From positions 101,821-165,820 of the forward strand of contig CANQRU010000001.1 of the NCBI GenBank assembly GCA_947626395.1: a stretch of DNA of 64,000 nucleotides. The letters are read 5' to 3'. Source of the DNA: an uncultured Lachnospiraceae bacterium (GTDB taxonomy: Bacteria; Bacillota; Clostridia; Lachnospirales; Lachnospiraceae). Below the pieces are notes generated by a model that did no database searches, had not been told where the DNA came from, and was given only the letters and a program-made list of their open reading frames with translations. The position numbers and the translations under genes were made by a program. Positions 5,953 to 13,453 of this stretch are shown one piece after another (the first letter of the stretch is position 1; every line of letters starts with the position of its first letter).

Positions 5953-8948
5953 AAATACAGTTTACATTAAACGGCAAAAAATACGAGCAGGAGATCCGTC
6001 CGGACCTGCTTCTCATCGATCTGGTACGCTCCCTGGGCTGTTACAGCGTGAAACGTGGCTGCGAGACGTCCAACTGCGGCCTCTGTACCGTCTGGCTGGA
6101 CGGCCAGCCGGCGTTGTCGTGCTCGGTCCTTGCGGCGAGAGCGGACGGCCATGAAGTCACGACGCTGGAGGGCCTGCAGGAGGAAGCCGCTGAGTTCGGC
6201 GCGTTTATCGCGGATCAGGGGGCGGAGCAGTGCGGCTTCTGCAATCCGGGATTTATGATGAACGCGCTGGCGCTTTTCCGGGACAATGAAGACCCGTCCG
6301 AGCAGGAGATCCGGGAGTACTTGGCGGGAAATCTCTGCCGCTGCTCCGGCTACGAGGGACAGCTGCGGGGGATGATGAATTTCCTGGAGTGGCGGAAAGC
6401 GCGCGGGAAAGCGGAACCGGAAGGTGACGCGGCAGTCGACACGCCCCCTCAGACCCATCACGAGAAGGAGACCGCCCAGCCCCTGCGCACGGTCAATAAA
6501 ACCGTCCGCAAAAAGGACGCTATGCAGCTTCTCACCGGCCAGCCGGTCTACACCGACGACCTGGCGCCGGAGGACTGCCTGATCGTCAAGGTTCTGCGTT
6601 CGCCCCACGCCAACGCGCTGATCGGGCGCATCGACACGGCTAACGCCATGAAGGTGCCGGGGGTGGAGGTCATTTACACATGGGAGGACATTCCGGCGGA
6701 CGCGAAACGCTTCACCTGCGCCGGTCAGACCTACCCGGAAGCCAGTCCCCACGACCGGCTGCTGCTGGACCGCCATGTGCGTTATGTGGGCGATCCGGTG
6801 GCCATCGTGGCCGGTGAGACAGAGAAAGCTGTGGACCGGGCGCTGGCCCTGATCAAAGTGACGTATCAGGTGCTTACGCCGGTTCTTGATTACCATACCG
6901 CCCTCGACAATCCGGTGCTGGTGCATCCGGAGGACAACTGGGAGAGCCTGTGCCCGGTGGGGGCGGATAACCGGAGAAATCTGTGCGCCCACGACGAGAG
7001 CCGTGGCGGCGACATTGATAAAGTGCTGTCCGAGTGTGACATTGTTCTGGACCGGACCTATCACACGAAGGCGGCCCAGCAGACCATGATGGAGACGTTC
7101 CGGGCTTTCTGTACGATCGACGCCTACGGGCGGCTCCATGTGACCAGTTCGACCCAGATCGTGTTCCATTGCCGCCGCATCGTGGCCGCCGCGTTGGGAA
7201 TTCCCCAGTCGAAGGTCCGGGTGACTAAGCCCAGGATCGGCGGCGGGTTCGGCGCCAAACAGACCGTGGTCGCGGAAATATTTCCGGCCTTCGTCACATG
7301 GAAGACGAAGAAGCCCAGCAAAATGATCTACACCCGCGAGGAGTGCATGACCGCCTCCACGCCCCGCCACGAGATGGAAATGCACGTGCGCCTGGGCGCG
7401 ATGAAGGACGGCCGCATCCGCGGCATCGATCTGTATACCATTTCCAATACCGGCGCTTACGGCGATCACGGCCCGACGACCGTGGGCCTGTCCGGCCACA
7501 AATCCATTCCGCTTTACGGAAAGGCGGAGGCATTCCGGTTCGTCAGCGATGTGGTCTACACCAATATCATGGCGGCCGGCGCGTACCGCGGCTACGGCGC
7601 GACCCAAGGGCTTTTCGCGGTGGAGTCGGCGGTCAATGAGCTGGCGGCGGAGCTTCATATGGATCCGTTCGCGCTGCGGGAGATGAACATTGTCAGGGAA
7701 GGCGACGTGATGCCGGCCTATTACGGCGAGCCCAACACCAGCTGCGCCCTGGACAAATGTCTGGCCCGTGTGAAAAAAATGAGCGGCTGGGCGGAGAAAT
7801 TCCCGGTCCGGCGCCTGCCAGACGGCAAGATCCGCGCCATGGGCATGGGCATGGCCATGCAGGGCTCCTGCATTTCCGGTATGGATGTGGGAAGCGCCAC
7901 ATTGAAGGTCAATGAAGAGGGCTACTACACGCTGACCATCGGCGCCGCCGACATGGGGACCGGGTGCGACACGATCCTGGCCCAGATCGCGGCCCAGGTG
8001 CTGGAGTGCCCGGTGGACGCCATCACGGTGTTCGGTGCGGACACGGACGCTTCGCCCTACGATTCCGGCTCCTATGCGTCCAGCACCACATTTGTCACCG
8101 GCAAAGCGGTGGAGAAATGCGCCCAGGATCTGCGGGAGCGGATCTGCAAGCTGGGGGCGAAGCTGCTGGGATGTGAGAAGGAGCAGGTGGAGTTTGACGG
8201 GGGGAAGGTGTATGTGCTTGAGGAAGAGGGGGCGGCAAATGCTGCCGGGACGAAAAATGTGTGCGCTGCAATGTCTGTGAATGATGCGGGAGCAGCGTAT
8301 GACGCAGATGTGGCAGTTGTGTGCGGTGCATCTGAACAAGAGAAAAAAGAAGAATGTTTAGAAGACGGCGCAGCGGAAGTGTCAAAAGTTCAGGATGAAA
8401 GGCGAGCCGTTGAGAATCAGTTGCGTTCCGTTTCCCTGCAGGATATCGTCATCGCCTCTATGTGCGGCAACGACATTGCGCTGGAGACCACTTATACCCA
8501 CAGTTCCATGGTCTCGCCGCCTCCCTACATGGTAGGCGCGGCCGAGATCGAAGTGGATCCGCAGACCGGCCATGTGGAAGTGGTAGATTTCTACGCCGCC
8601 GTGGACTGCGGCACGCCGATCAATCCGAACCTGGCCCGCGTCCAGGCGGAGGGCGGCATCGTCCAGGGCATCGGCATGGCGCTGTCCGAGGACATTTCCT
8701 ATAGTGCTGATGGACGTGTCCATGAGAATTCGCTGATGCAGTATAAGATTCCGGCCAGAACTGATTTCGGGCATATCCACGTGGCGTTCGAGAACAGCTA
8801 CGAGGACGGCGGCCCGTTCGGCGCCAAATCCATCGGCGAGATCGTGATCAACACGCCGCTGCCGTCCATCGCGGACGCGGTCTATCAGGCCACCGGGAAG
8901 CGCTTCTATGAACTGCCGATCCTGCCGGGGCAGGTGGCGGAAGAGTAA
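5949..8948 (+). CDS. Molybdenum hydroxylase, fused 2Fe-2S and molybdopterin subunits (xanthine dehydrogenase family)
   Basis: A 999-residue fusion. Residues 1-155 are the small subunit with two [2Fe-2S] clusters: CETSNCGLCTVW for the plant-type cluster, then CGFCNPGF and CRCSG for the second. From about residue 175 comes the molybdopterin subunit with GGGFGAK, AYRGYGATQ and, near the C-terminus, GPFGAKSIGE, whose Glu is the catalytic base in this family. These are cytoplasmic hydroxylases of purines or N-heterocycles; the exact substrate is not readable. The fusion of small and large subunits with a separate FAD gene is seen in several anaerobes. A stretch of about 65 residues (near 757-824), acidic, Ala-rich and AT-richer than its surroundings, interrupts the conserved core. 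No XdhC-like maturation gene is present in the window. Confidence 0.93.
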   Translation: MKIQFTLNGKKYEQEIRPDLLLIDLVRSLGCYSVKRGCETSNCGLCTVWLDGQPALSCSVLAARADGHEVTTLEGLQEEAAEFGAFIADQGAEQCGFCNPGFMMNALALFRDNEDPSEQEIREYLAGNLCRCSGYEGQLRGMMNFLEWRKARGKAEPEGDAAVDTPPQTHHEKETAQPLRTVNKTVRKKDAMQLLTGQPVYTDDLAPEDCLIVKVLRSPHANALIGRIDTANAMKVPGVEVIYTWEDIPADAKRFTCAGQTYPEASPHDRLLLDRHVRYVGDPVAIVAGETEKAVDRALALIKVTYQVLTPVLDYHTALDNPVLVHPEDNWESLCPVGADNRRNLCAHDESRGGDIDKVLSECDIVLDRTYHTKAAQQTMMETFRAFCTIDAYGRLHVTSSTQIVFHCRRIVAAALGIPQSKVRVTKPRIGGGFGAKQTVVAEIFPAFVTWKTKKPSKMIYTREECMTASTPRHEMEMHVRLGAMKDGRIRGIDLYTISNTGAYGDHGPTTVGLSGHKSIPLYGKAEAFRFVSDVVYTNIMAAGAYRGYGATQGLFAVESAVNELAAELHMDPFALREMNIVREGDVMPAYYGEPNTSCALDKCLARVKKMSGWAEKFPVRRLPDGKIRAMGMGMAMQGSCISGMDVGSATLKVNEEGYYTLTIGAADMGTGCDTILAQIAAQVLECPVDAITVFGADTDASPYDSGSYASSTTFVTGKAVEKCAQDLRERICKLGAKLLGCEKEQVEFDGGKVYVLEEEGAANAAGTKNVCAAMSVNDAGAAYDADVAVVCGASEQEKKEECLEDGAAEVSKVQDERRAVENQLRSVSLQDIVIASMCGNDIALETTYTHSSMVSPPPYMVGAAEIEVDPQTGHVEVVDFYAAVDCGTPINPNLARVQAEGGIVQGIGMALSEDISYSADGRVHENSLMQYKIPARTDFGHIHVAFENSYEDGGPFGAKSIGEIVINTPLPSIADAVYQATGKRFYELPILPGQVAEE

Positions 8949-9160
8949 GCAAGCCGGATGAACGTGGAAATGAAGAGAGTCCGCAGAATAGCAGTTTAGT
9001 TAGAGAAGTCCTTTGTGTATGATAGGGATTACCATTTAATACGATGGAGTATAAGATGTAATTTATGAAATTTCACTGGTCTATCGGCTGGTGTCAGATA
9101 GTGAAACCAAAAGACAAAAGCAGCGACATTACAACAAACAAAAATCATGGAGGTACGAAA

Positions 9161-10144
9161 ATGGCAAACGACAGACGACCCGACGACATGACAAGAATCA
9201 CCACCCCGGAGCTTGCGGAAGCATTTATCAGCAAGCAGGTGAAGGCCCTTCAGGAGCAGATCGGCGATAAGAAGGTTCTTCTGGCCCTTTCCGGCGGCGT
9301 GGACTCCTCGGTAGTGGCGGCGCTCCTGATCCGCGCCGTCGGCCGGCAGCTGGTTTGCGTGCATGTGAACCACGGCCTTCTGCGCAAGGGCGAGCCGGAG
9401 CAGGTGATCGAAGTGTTCCGCAACCAAATGAACGCGAACCTGATCTATGTGGACGCCACTGACCGTTTCTTGGACAAGCTGGCCGGCATCTCCGAGCCGG
9501 AGCAGAAGCGCAAGATCATCGGCGGCGAGTTCATCGAGGTGTTCGCCGAGGAAGCCAGGAAGCTGGACGGGATCGAATTCCTGGCGCAGGGAACCATCTG
9601 GCCGGACATTCTGGAGAGCGAGAAAGGCATCAAGGCCCACCACAACGCCGGCGGTCTGCCGGAGGATATGCAGTTTGAACTGGTGGAGCCGGTGAAGATC
9701 CTGTTCAAGGACGAGGTCCGCGTGGTCGGAAAGCAGTTGGGCCTGCCGGACAACATGGTCTTCCGTCAGCCGTTCCCCGGCCCCGGCCTGGGCGTGCGCT
9801 GCCCCGGTGCGATCACCCGCGACCGTCTGGAAGCGGTCCGCGAGTCCGACGCGATCCTGCGGGAAGAATTCGCAAAGCACGGCCTGGAAGGCAAGGTGTG
9901 GCAGTATTTCACCGTCGTGCCGGAGTTCAAATCCACCGGCATCAAGGACGGCAAGCGGGCGTTTGAGTGGGCGGTCATCATCCGCGCGGTCAACACGACG
10001 GATGCGATGACGGCGACGGTGGAGAACATCCCGTTCGACCTGATGTGCCGCCTGGTGGAGCGGATCACCCACGAGGTGCCGGGCGTGAACCGGGTACTTT
10101 ACGACTTTACGCCGAAGCCGACGGGGACGATTGAGTTCGAATAG
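9161..10144 (+). CDS. guaA: GMP synthase, ATP-pyrophosphatase (C-terminal) half only
   Basis: A 327-residue protein corresponding to the ATP-PPase and dimerisation domains of GMP synthase. The PP-loop LSGGVDSSVV is at residues 43-52, FRQPFPGPGLGVRCPG marks the C-terminal domain, and the protein ends TGTIEFE, equivalent to the usual TIEWE. The reaction converts XMP to GMP with ATP and ammonia. The class I glutamine amidotransferase domain of about 190 residues that bacteria normally carry at the N-terminus is absent, and upstream DNA shows no trace of it; archaea often have this split form. GGAGG precedes the ATG. A terminator follows, and an integrase-bearing island starts right after it, consistent with the 3' end of guaA being a known integration site. 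Confidence 0.9.
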   Translation: MANDRRPDDMTRITTPELAEAFISKQVKALQEQIGDKKVLLALSGGVDSSVVAALLIRAVGRQLVCVHVNHGLLRKGEPEQVIEVFRNQMNANLIYVDATDRFLDKLAGISEPEQKRKIIGGEFIEVFAEEARKLDGIEFLAQGTIWPDILESEKGIKAHHNAGGLPEDMQFELVEPVKILFKDEVRVVGKQLGLPDNMVFRQPFPGPGLGVRCPGAITRDRLEAVRESDAILREEFAKHGLEGKVWQYFTVVPEFKSTGIKDGKRAFEWAVIIRAVNTTDAMTATVENIPFDLMCRLVERITHEVPGVNRVLYDFTPKPTGTIEFE

Positions 10145-10154
10145 TAGAATTTTT

Positions 10155-10189
10155 GGCCGGGAATCCAGTATTTAAGCGGATTTCCGGCC
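10155..10189 (+). terminator. guaA rho-independent terminator
   Basis: A 12-bp stem, GGCCGGGAATCC against GGATTTCCGGCC, with one G-U pair and an 11-nt loop begins ten bases after the guaA stop. The T run after it is weak (CTTTCC). Confidence 0.75.
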
Positions 10190-10205
10190 TTTCCGTATGA
10201 CCCCG

Positions 10206-10225
10206 TGACACTAATATGACACTAA
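10206..10225. repeat. 9-bp direct repeat, candidate integrase arm site
   Basis: TGACACTAA occurs twice with an 11-bp period, one helical turn, between the guaA end and the first island gene. Short direct repeats beside the integration site are typical arm-type binding sites for the N-terminal domain of tyrosine integrases. The role is inferred from position. Confidence 0.4.
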
Positions 10226-10256
10226 GAAATCAAGTCGCTACTCTCATTACCTACCC

Positions 10257-10285
10257 TTGCAATCAGCGCAAAGCTGTGATAGAAT
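10257..10285 (+). promoter_or_regulatory. Promoter of the small toxin gene
   Basis: TTGCAA and TAGAAT with a 17-bp spacer. The predicted transcript has a leader of about 100 nt containing a strong hairpin (CGGAGGG/CCCTCCG, about 10335-10356), which fits the long structured leaders of type I toxin mRNAs. Confidence 0.65.
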
Positions 10286-10395
10286 ACCTATGGGTGTCAC
10301 CGAGATGGTGGACGGCTGGCCCTCTTCGGAGGGACTGTGACCCTCCGTTTACATAGAAACCCGCAAGGGAATCGAAGGAAGGGAGGGCTGAAGCT

Positions 10396-10500
10396 ATGTT
10401 GACGATTGAAGGCCTTTTGGCAGTGCTCAGCTTCGGACTGGCCTGCTTTAGCGTCGGATACGCCATCGGACGCAAAGATAATGAGAAGACGCAGAAATAG
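10396..10500 (+). CDS. Putative holin-like small membrane toxin (type I toxin-antitoxin)
   Basis: A 34-residue peptide: a short polar start (MLTIEG), one hydrophobic helix (about residues 7-25) and a charged tail ending KDNEKTQK. GGGAGGG lies eight bases before the ATG. Length, the helix after an Thr/Ile-Glu-Gly/Ala start and the charged C-terminus match the 'putative holin-like toxin' peptides common in Firmicutes, relatives in style of TxpA/BsrG. The gene has its own promoter, a structured leader, a perfect 11-bp terminator stem that overlaps its stop, and a consensus promoter reading back over its 3' end. This is the layout of a type I module with antisense RNA. Membrane toxicity is inferred. 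Confidence 0.65.
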   Translation: MLTIEGLLAVLSFGLACFSVGYAIGRKDNEKTQK

Positions 10501-10533
10501 CCGCCCCGACCCGGAAAGTTGAGCGGCTATTTC
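10494..10533. terminator. Bidirectional terminator shared by toxin mRNA and antisense RNA
   Basis: A perfect 11-bp stem, GAAATAGCCGC against GCGGCTATTTC, overlaps the toxin stop codon. It would end the toxin message and, read on the other strand, pair within the antisense RNA. Confidence 0.75.
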
Positions 10534-10586
10534 AGTTACTAATTTTCTTGGGCCAGCCGTCTATCGGTGGCACCTTTTCTATCTTT

Positions 10587-10615
10587 ACTATATCACATAT
10601 CCCTGGCTGTTTCAA
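10587..10615 (-). promoter_or_regulatory. Antisense promoter opposite the toxin 3' end
   Basis: On the minus strand TTGAAA and TATAGT are separated by 17 bp. Transcription would start near 10580 and run back through the toxin terminator, giving an RNA complementary to the 3' end of the toxin message. The -35 region overlaps the integrase stop codon. Confidence 0.6.
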
Positions 10616-11775
10616 GCCTCATTTTCCACAGAATCAGGTTTGCGTTCCAGCGACTGCATGGCTGCTGTTTCTTCCGGCGTTTCCCTTCCTGCGCTGGGGC
10701 GCCTCAGCTCGTTCAACGCCACAGCGAGCGCCGCATCCTTGTCGGGGTACAGATGGGCATAGGTATCAAGAGTGGTCTTTACCGACTCGTGGCCGAGCCG
10801 TTCCGATATCTGTACGATGTTGAATCCCATCTCGATCAGCAGGCTTGCGTGGCTATGCCGGAGGTCATGCACCCTGATCGGATCCAGGCCCGCACGTTCG
10901 GCGCCGGCCTTCAGCTCCTTATCAAGGCTTGACTTTGTAAAATAGAAGATCCTGTCCCCTGGCTGGATGCCGTATATCTTGGATATATATTCGTGGATCT
11001 CATCATACAGGAAATCCGGGATGGACAGCGTCCGTATGCTCCGCGGTGTCTTCGGCTCCAGGATCAGCTCCACTCCCTTCACTTTTGCAAAGTTTTTGGT
11101 TATGGACAGCTTTTTGCTCGCAAGCAGATCGGCCGGCGTGAGGGCCAGGAGCTCCCCTTCGCGGATGCCGGTATAAAATAGGATGTCGAAAGCGAGCCGT
11201 AGCGCTGACTTCCGGATCTGGCCGGAGAAACGCTCATATTCTTCCCTCGTCCAGATCTTCATCTTGTCGGCGTGGCTTCTTCCCATGCTGCCGGCCACCC
11301 GGCAGGGATTGACTGGAAGAGAGTAGTGAAGCACCGCATAGTTTAAGATGGCCGATAACTGATTGTTGACCGTTTTAATATACGTCTGTGAATATGGCTT
11401 TCCATTCTCATCACGATACGATATGATCTCGTTTTGCCATTTGCGGATCTTTATGGTATCAATATCGCAAGTACGGAGTTTGGAGAAGTACGGAAGGACC
11501 TTTGTGTCGATAATATGCTTCTTGGTCTCCATGGTCGTCGGCTTCAGCCGGTTCTCCATATCTTTCATGTAGTTCTCCACCAGGTTTGAGAACAGAATGT
11601 CGCAGCCGTTTTTCTGCAGATCGAGATAAATATCCTCATAGTCCTTGGCGGCGCGCTTTGTCTCAAATCCTCTTTTACATATCTGCCGTTTGGTTCCGGT
11701 CCAATCTGTTATATAGAATTTTGCTCGCCATCGGATGGTTTTCCCGTCCTTTAAGGTGTATTTGTATGCTGGCAT
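10612..11775 (-). CDS. Tyrosine-recombinase integrase of the guaA island
   Basis: A 387-residue tyrosine recombinase. The N-terminal 50 residues (YTLKDGKTIRWRAKFYI) resemble the AP2-like arm-binding domain of conjugative-element and phage integrases. A SAM-like core-binding domain follows (residues 60-160), then the catalytic domain with Arg in YTGIREGELLAL, HDLRHSHASLL (HxxR) and the nucleophile in TLDTYAHLY. GAGGA precedes the ATG chosen here; an earlier in-frame ATG has no ribosome site and would overlap the upstream gene. It begins one base after the stop of the TM2-protein gene, so the two are translationally linked. Its position beside the 3' end of guaA indicates the insertion site. 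Confidence 0.93.
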   Translation of the reverse strand: MPAYKYTLKDGKTIRWRAKFYITDWTGTKRQICKRGFETKRAAKDYEDIYLDLQKNGCDILFSNLVENYMKDMENRLKPTTMETKKHIIDTKVLPYFSKLRTCDIDTIKIRKWQNEIISYRDENGKPYSQTYIKTVNNQLSAILNYAVLHYSLPVNPCRVAGSMGRSHADKMKIWTREEYERFSGQIRKSALRLAFDILFYTGIREGELLALTPADLLASKKLSITKNFAKVKGVELILEPKTPRSIRTLSIPDFLYDEIHEYISKIYGIQPGDRIFYFTKSSLDKELKAGAERAGLDPIRVHDLRHSHASLLIEMGFNIVQISERLGHESVKTTLDTYAHLYPDKDAALAVALNELRRPSAGRETPEETAAMQSLERKPDSVENEA

Positions 11776-11776
11776 G

Positions 11777-12427
11777 TCAAATATCCTCTGATGAATTGAT
11801 AATACGAGCAAGTATCTCGTAAATGTATTCCGGCTCCTTAGTTTCTAACGGATACTGCTGTTCTCCAAACTGAAATGCAATGCCATTTTGATATGGGGTA
11901 ACAGCCGATAAAGCCGAGAGCTTCTTATCAAATGCTCCCTTATTCCCTGAAAATACCACTCTTTTATTGGTGACGGAGAGGATCCCCGGGGTCCTTTCCT
12001 GCACATCTCCCCTGATCGGCGCTGCTTTCTGCGCCCCTACCCTTACGGACATCCCTTTTGCAATCCTTATGCTGGTTCCACGACTTCCGCCGGCGTAACC
12101 AACTACCACATTTTTGGTCTTTACGAAAGTGGCAGGTCCGCAATAATGACAGATCTCGCCGTTGCTGAGCATGAGATTCGAGGATACGATTACAGGAAGC
12201 TCCTCTGAGTCGTCCAGCTCCCTGGGTCTGTTTCCCCAGATTCGCTCACCCTTGATCGCAGCTATCAGATATCGAATCGTATCGATGATCCATCCTATGA
12301 AGAATAATCCCATTGTGCATAGGTATAGAATCCCCATGCCAGTTTTCTTTTCCCTGAACTTATGAATTCCTGCCCATCCAAATAGGAAGCAGATCAAAAA
12401 ATCTGTCCATGCCGCAGTCCATTTCAT
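11777..12427 (-). CDS. TM2-domain membrane protein with C-terminal PH-like region
   Basis: A 216-residue protein. Residues 5-60 form two membrane helices separated by a short loop (FGWAGIHKFREKKTGMG), matching the TM2 domain. The soluble part contains GILSVTNKRVVFSG, a signature of bacterial PH-like/GRAM-like domains, and a segment NGEICHYCGPATF that may bind metal or simply be structural. It lies between the repressor and integrase genes on the same strand with one base before the integrase start, so it probably belongs to the maintenance operon of the island. Function unknown; similar proteins occur in mobile elements of Firmicutes. Confidence 0.7.
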   Translation of the reverse strand: MKWTAAWTDFLICFLFGWAGIHKFREKKTGMGILYLCTMGLFFIGWIIDTIRYLIAAIKGERIWGNRPRELDDSEELPVIVSSNLMLSNGEICHYCGPATFVKTKNVVVGYAGGSRGTSIRIAKGMSVRVGAQKAAPIRGDVQERTPGILSVTNKRVVFSGNKGAFDKKLSALSAVTPYQNGIAFQFGEQQYPLETKEPEYIYEILARIINSSEDI

Positions 12428-12487
12428 GATTTTCTTCCTCCTGCAATATTTTGCTTTATCTCGTCCCCCGGTACCACGCGAGGGATA

Positions 12488-12853
12488 TTATTTTGCCTGC
12501 TTCAGGGATGCGTCCGCTGCAACGGACTCCTCCTGATAACGCTTCAAATAACCCTTCAGTTCTCCGCGGAACTCAATCTGGGCTTCCGGCGGGAGCTGGT
12601 GGATGAGTGAAAGCCACTCAGCATCCTCTTTCGGGATGTCGAGAGAGGGATTTGCTCTCCCAGTAAGCAAATAGTATGAACTCATATTAAGAAATTCGGA
12701 AATGGGGATTATGTATTCGGCGGGTATTGACCGCCCTAATTTCAACCAGTTGTTGACAGTAGAGGTTGAAACACCTATAGAAGCGGCGAGCCCTTTCTGT
12801 GTAGTCCCTTTTCCGGTTTTCAATGCTTCAACAATCCGCTCGTTGACAGTCAT
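12488..12853 (-). CDS. cI-like helix-turn-helix repressor of the island
   Basis: A 121-residue XRE/cI-type regulator. The helix-turn-helix covers residues 5-60, with TTQKGLAASIGVSTSTVNNW as helices 2-3. The C-terminal part is short and lacks a LexA-like peptidase domain. The ATG used has GGAG eight bases upstream; an open frame further upstream has no ribosome site and runs through the operator region. Two matching palindromes lie directly upstream and one fills the spacer of a divergent consensus promoter, so it likely represses rightward transcription. It probably leads an operon with the TM2-protein and integrase genes. Confidence 0.85.
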   Translation of the reverse strand: MTVNERIVEALKTGKGTTQKGLAASIGVSTSTVNNWLKLGRSIPAEYIIPISEFLNMSSYYLLTGRANPSLDIPKEDAEWLSLIHQLPPEAQIEFRGELKGYLKRYQEESVAADASLKQAK

Positions 12854-12868
12854 AAAAAATCTCCAAAA

Positions 12869-12912
12869 ATCCCCGAATAGGTATTGACATATCCCTAAAC
12901 AGGGATTATTAT
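12869..12912 (+). promoter_or_regulatory. Rightward promoter with two repressor operators
   Basis: TTGACA (12884-12889) and TATTAT (12907-12912) have a 17-bp spacer, a near-consensus promoter pointing away from the repressor gene. The operator ATCCCT-N4-AGGGAT (12891-12906) fills that spacer, and a related site ATCCCC-N4-AGGTAT (12869-12884) abuts the -35. The centres are 22 bp apart, two helical turns, which would favour cooperative binding on one face of the helix. Confidence 0.7.
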
Positions 12913-12918
12913 AAAAGC

Positions 12919-13085
12919 ACATAACAACAAGTTGCAATAACCCAGGCCAGCCGGCGGCAACCGGAAAAGGCGGGAACACAAAACAGGCGTCGGAGGATGC
13001 ATAGCTGCGAACCCATACACCCGCCCCGTCGTTTTGCCAGAATATAACTCTTCATTATTATTCTAACACATTATTGCAACTTTTC
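12919..13085 (+). ncRNA. Candidate structured RNA downstream of the repressed promoter
   Basis: The segment after the operator-controlled promoter contains no convincing gene; the only Shine-Dalgarno-linked frame is 16 codons long and starts at 12997. Perfect 12-bp complementary ends, AAGTTGCAATAA (12929-12940) and TTATTGCAACTT (13071-13082), would close a transcript of about 165 nt. The 3' arm runs into TTTT. Inside, CAAAACAGGCG can pair with CGTCGTTTTG, one A bulging, and GGCGGG with CCCGCC as an alternative. It matches no RNA family I recognise. It could also be a MITE-like remnant with terminal inverted repeats, though I see no target duplication. Confidence 0.3.
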
Positions 13086-13104
13086 AAAGTAAAAAAAGGT
13101 TCCC

Positions 13105-13311
13105 TTTGAAGACCGCTTAGGCATGCTGGTCGATGTTGAATATACCAGCCGGAAAAACAACCGCCTCAAACGGCTGATCCGGCGGGCGGAGTTTGAGCAG
13201 CCCGGGGCCAGTATTGCGGCTATAGATTACCACTCAGGGAGGAAGCTTAACAGGGAACTGATCAGCCGCCTCGCGTCCTGTGAGTACATCGCGGAAAACC
13301 GAAACATTTTC
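13105..13311 (+). pseudogene. Remnant of an IS21-family istB (ATPase) gene
   Basis: The frame reads FEDRLGMLVDVEYTSRKNNR and continues through AIDYHSGRKLNRELISRLAS to AENRNIF, then loses similarity. This corresponds to the N-terminal part of IstB-like helper ATPases, just before the Walker A region, which is missing. The upstream part of istB and the istA transposase gene are absent. It is a decayed insertion between the island's repressor-controlled promoter and the restriction-modification promoter, and may have replaced genes once driven by that promoter. Confidence 0.75.
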
Positions 13312-13358
13312 ACGGTTTTATTAATTCAAAATGTTATTTTTTATACATGACAAAATTA

Positions 13359-13405
13359 TTGACAAACTCATACATAAGTTATATGATATATACAAGCCAT
13401 ATAAC
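13359..13405 (+). promoter_or_regulatory. Restriction-modification operon promoter with an overlapping palindrome
   Basis: TTGACA (13359-13364) and TATGAT (13382-13387) with a 17-bp spacer. A perfect inverted repeat, GTTATATG-N12-CATATAAC (13378-13405), overlaps the -10 and the start region, and could be an operator or a leader hairpin. The first gene starts about 50 bp further on. Confidence 0.7.
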
Positions 13406-13453
13406 GTACCTGGCAAATCAACACCATTTATATGTAACAGACGAGGTGTCCAG

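Noticed and set aside
5967..8339. A very long open frame (790 codons) antisense to the molybdenum hydroxylase gene
   Set aside because: The protein is His/Arg/Gln-rich without any domain, lacks a ribosome site and mirrors the GC-biased third codon positions of the real gene opposite.
8949..9160. Purine riboswitch upstream of the GMP synthase gene
   Set aside because: The 212-bp region lacks the conserved loops of guanine or PRPP aptamers; only a weak pairing TTTCACT/AGTGAAA (about 9069-9104) is present.
12997..13047. A 16-codon peptide gene after the repressed promoter
   Set aside because: The GGAGG directly abuts the ATG, the peptide has no recognisable features and the segment looks better explained as structured RNA or scar.
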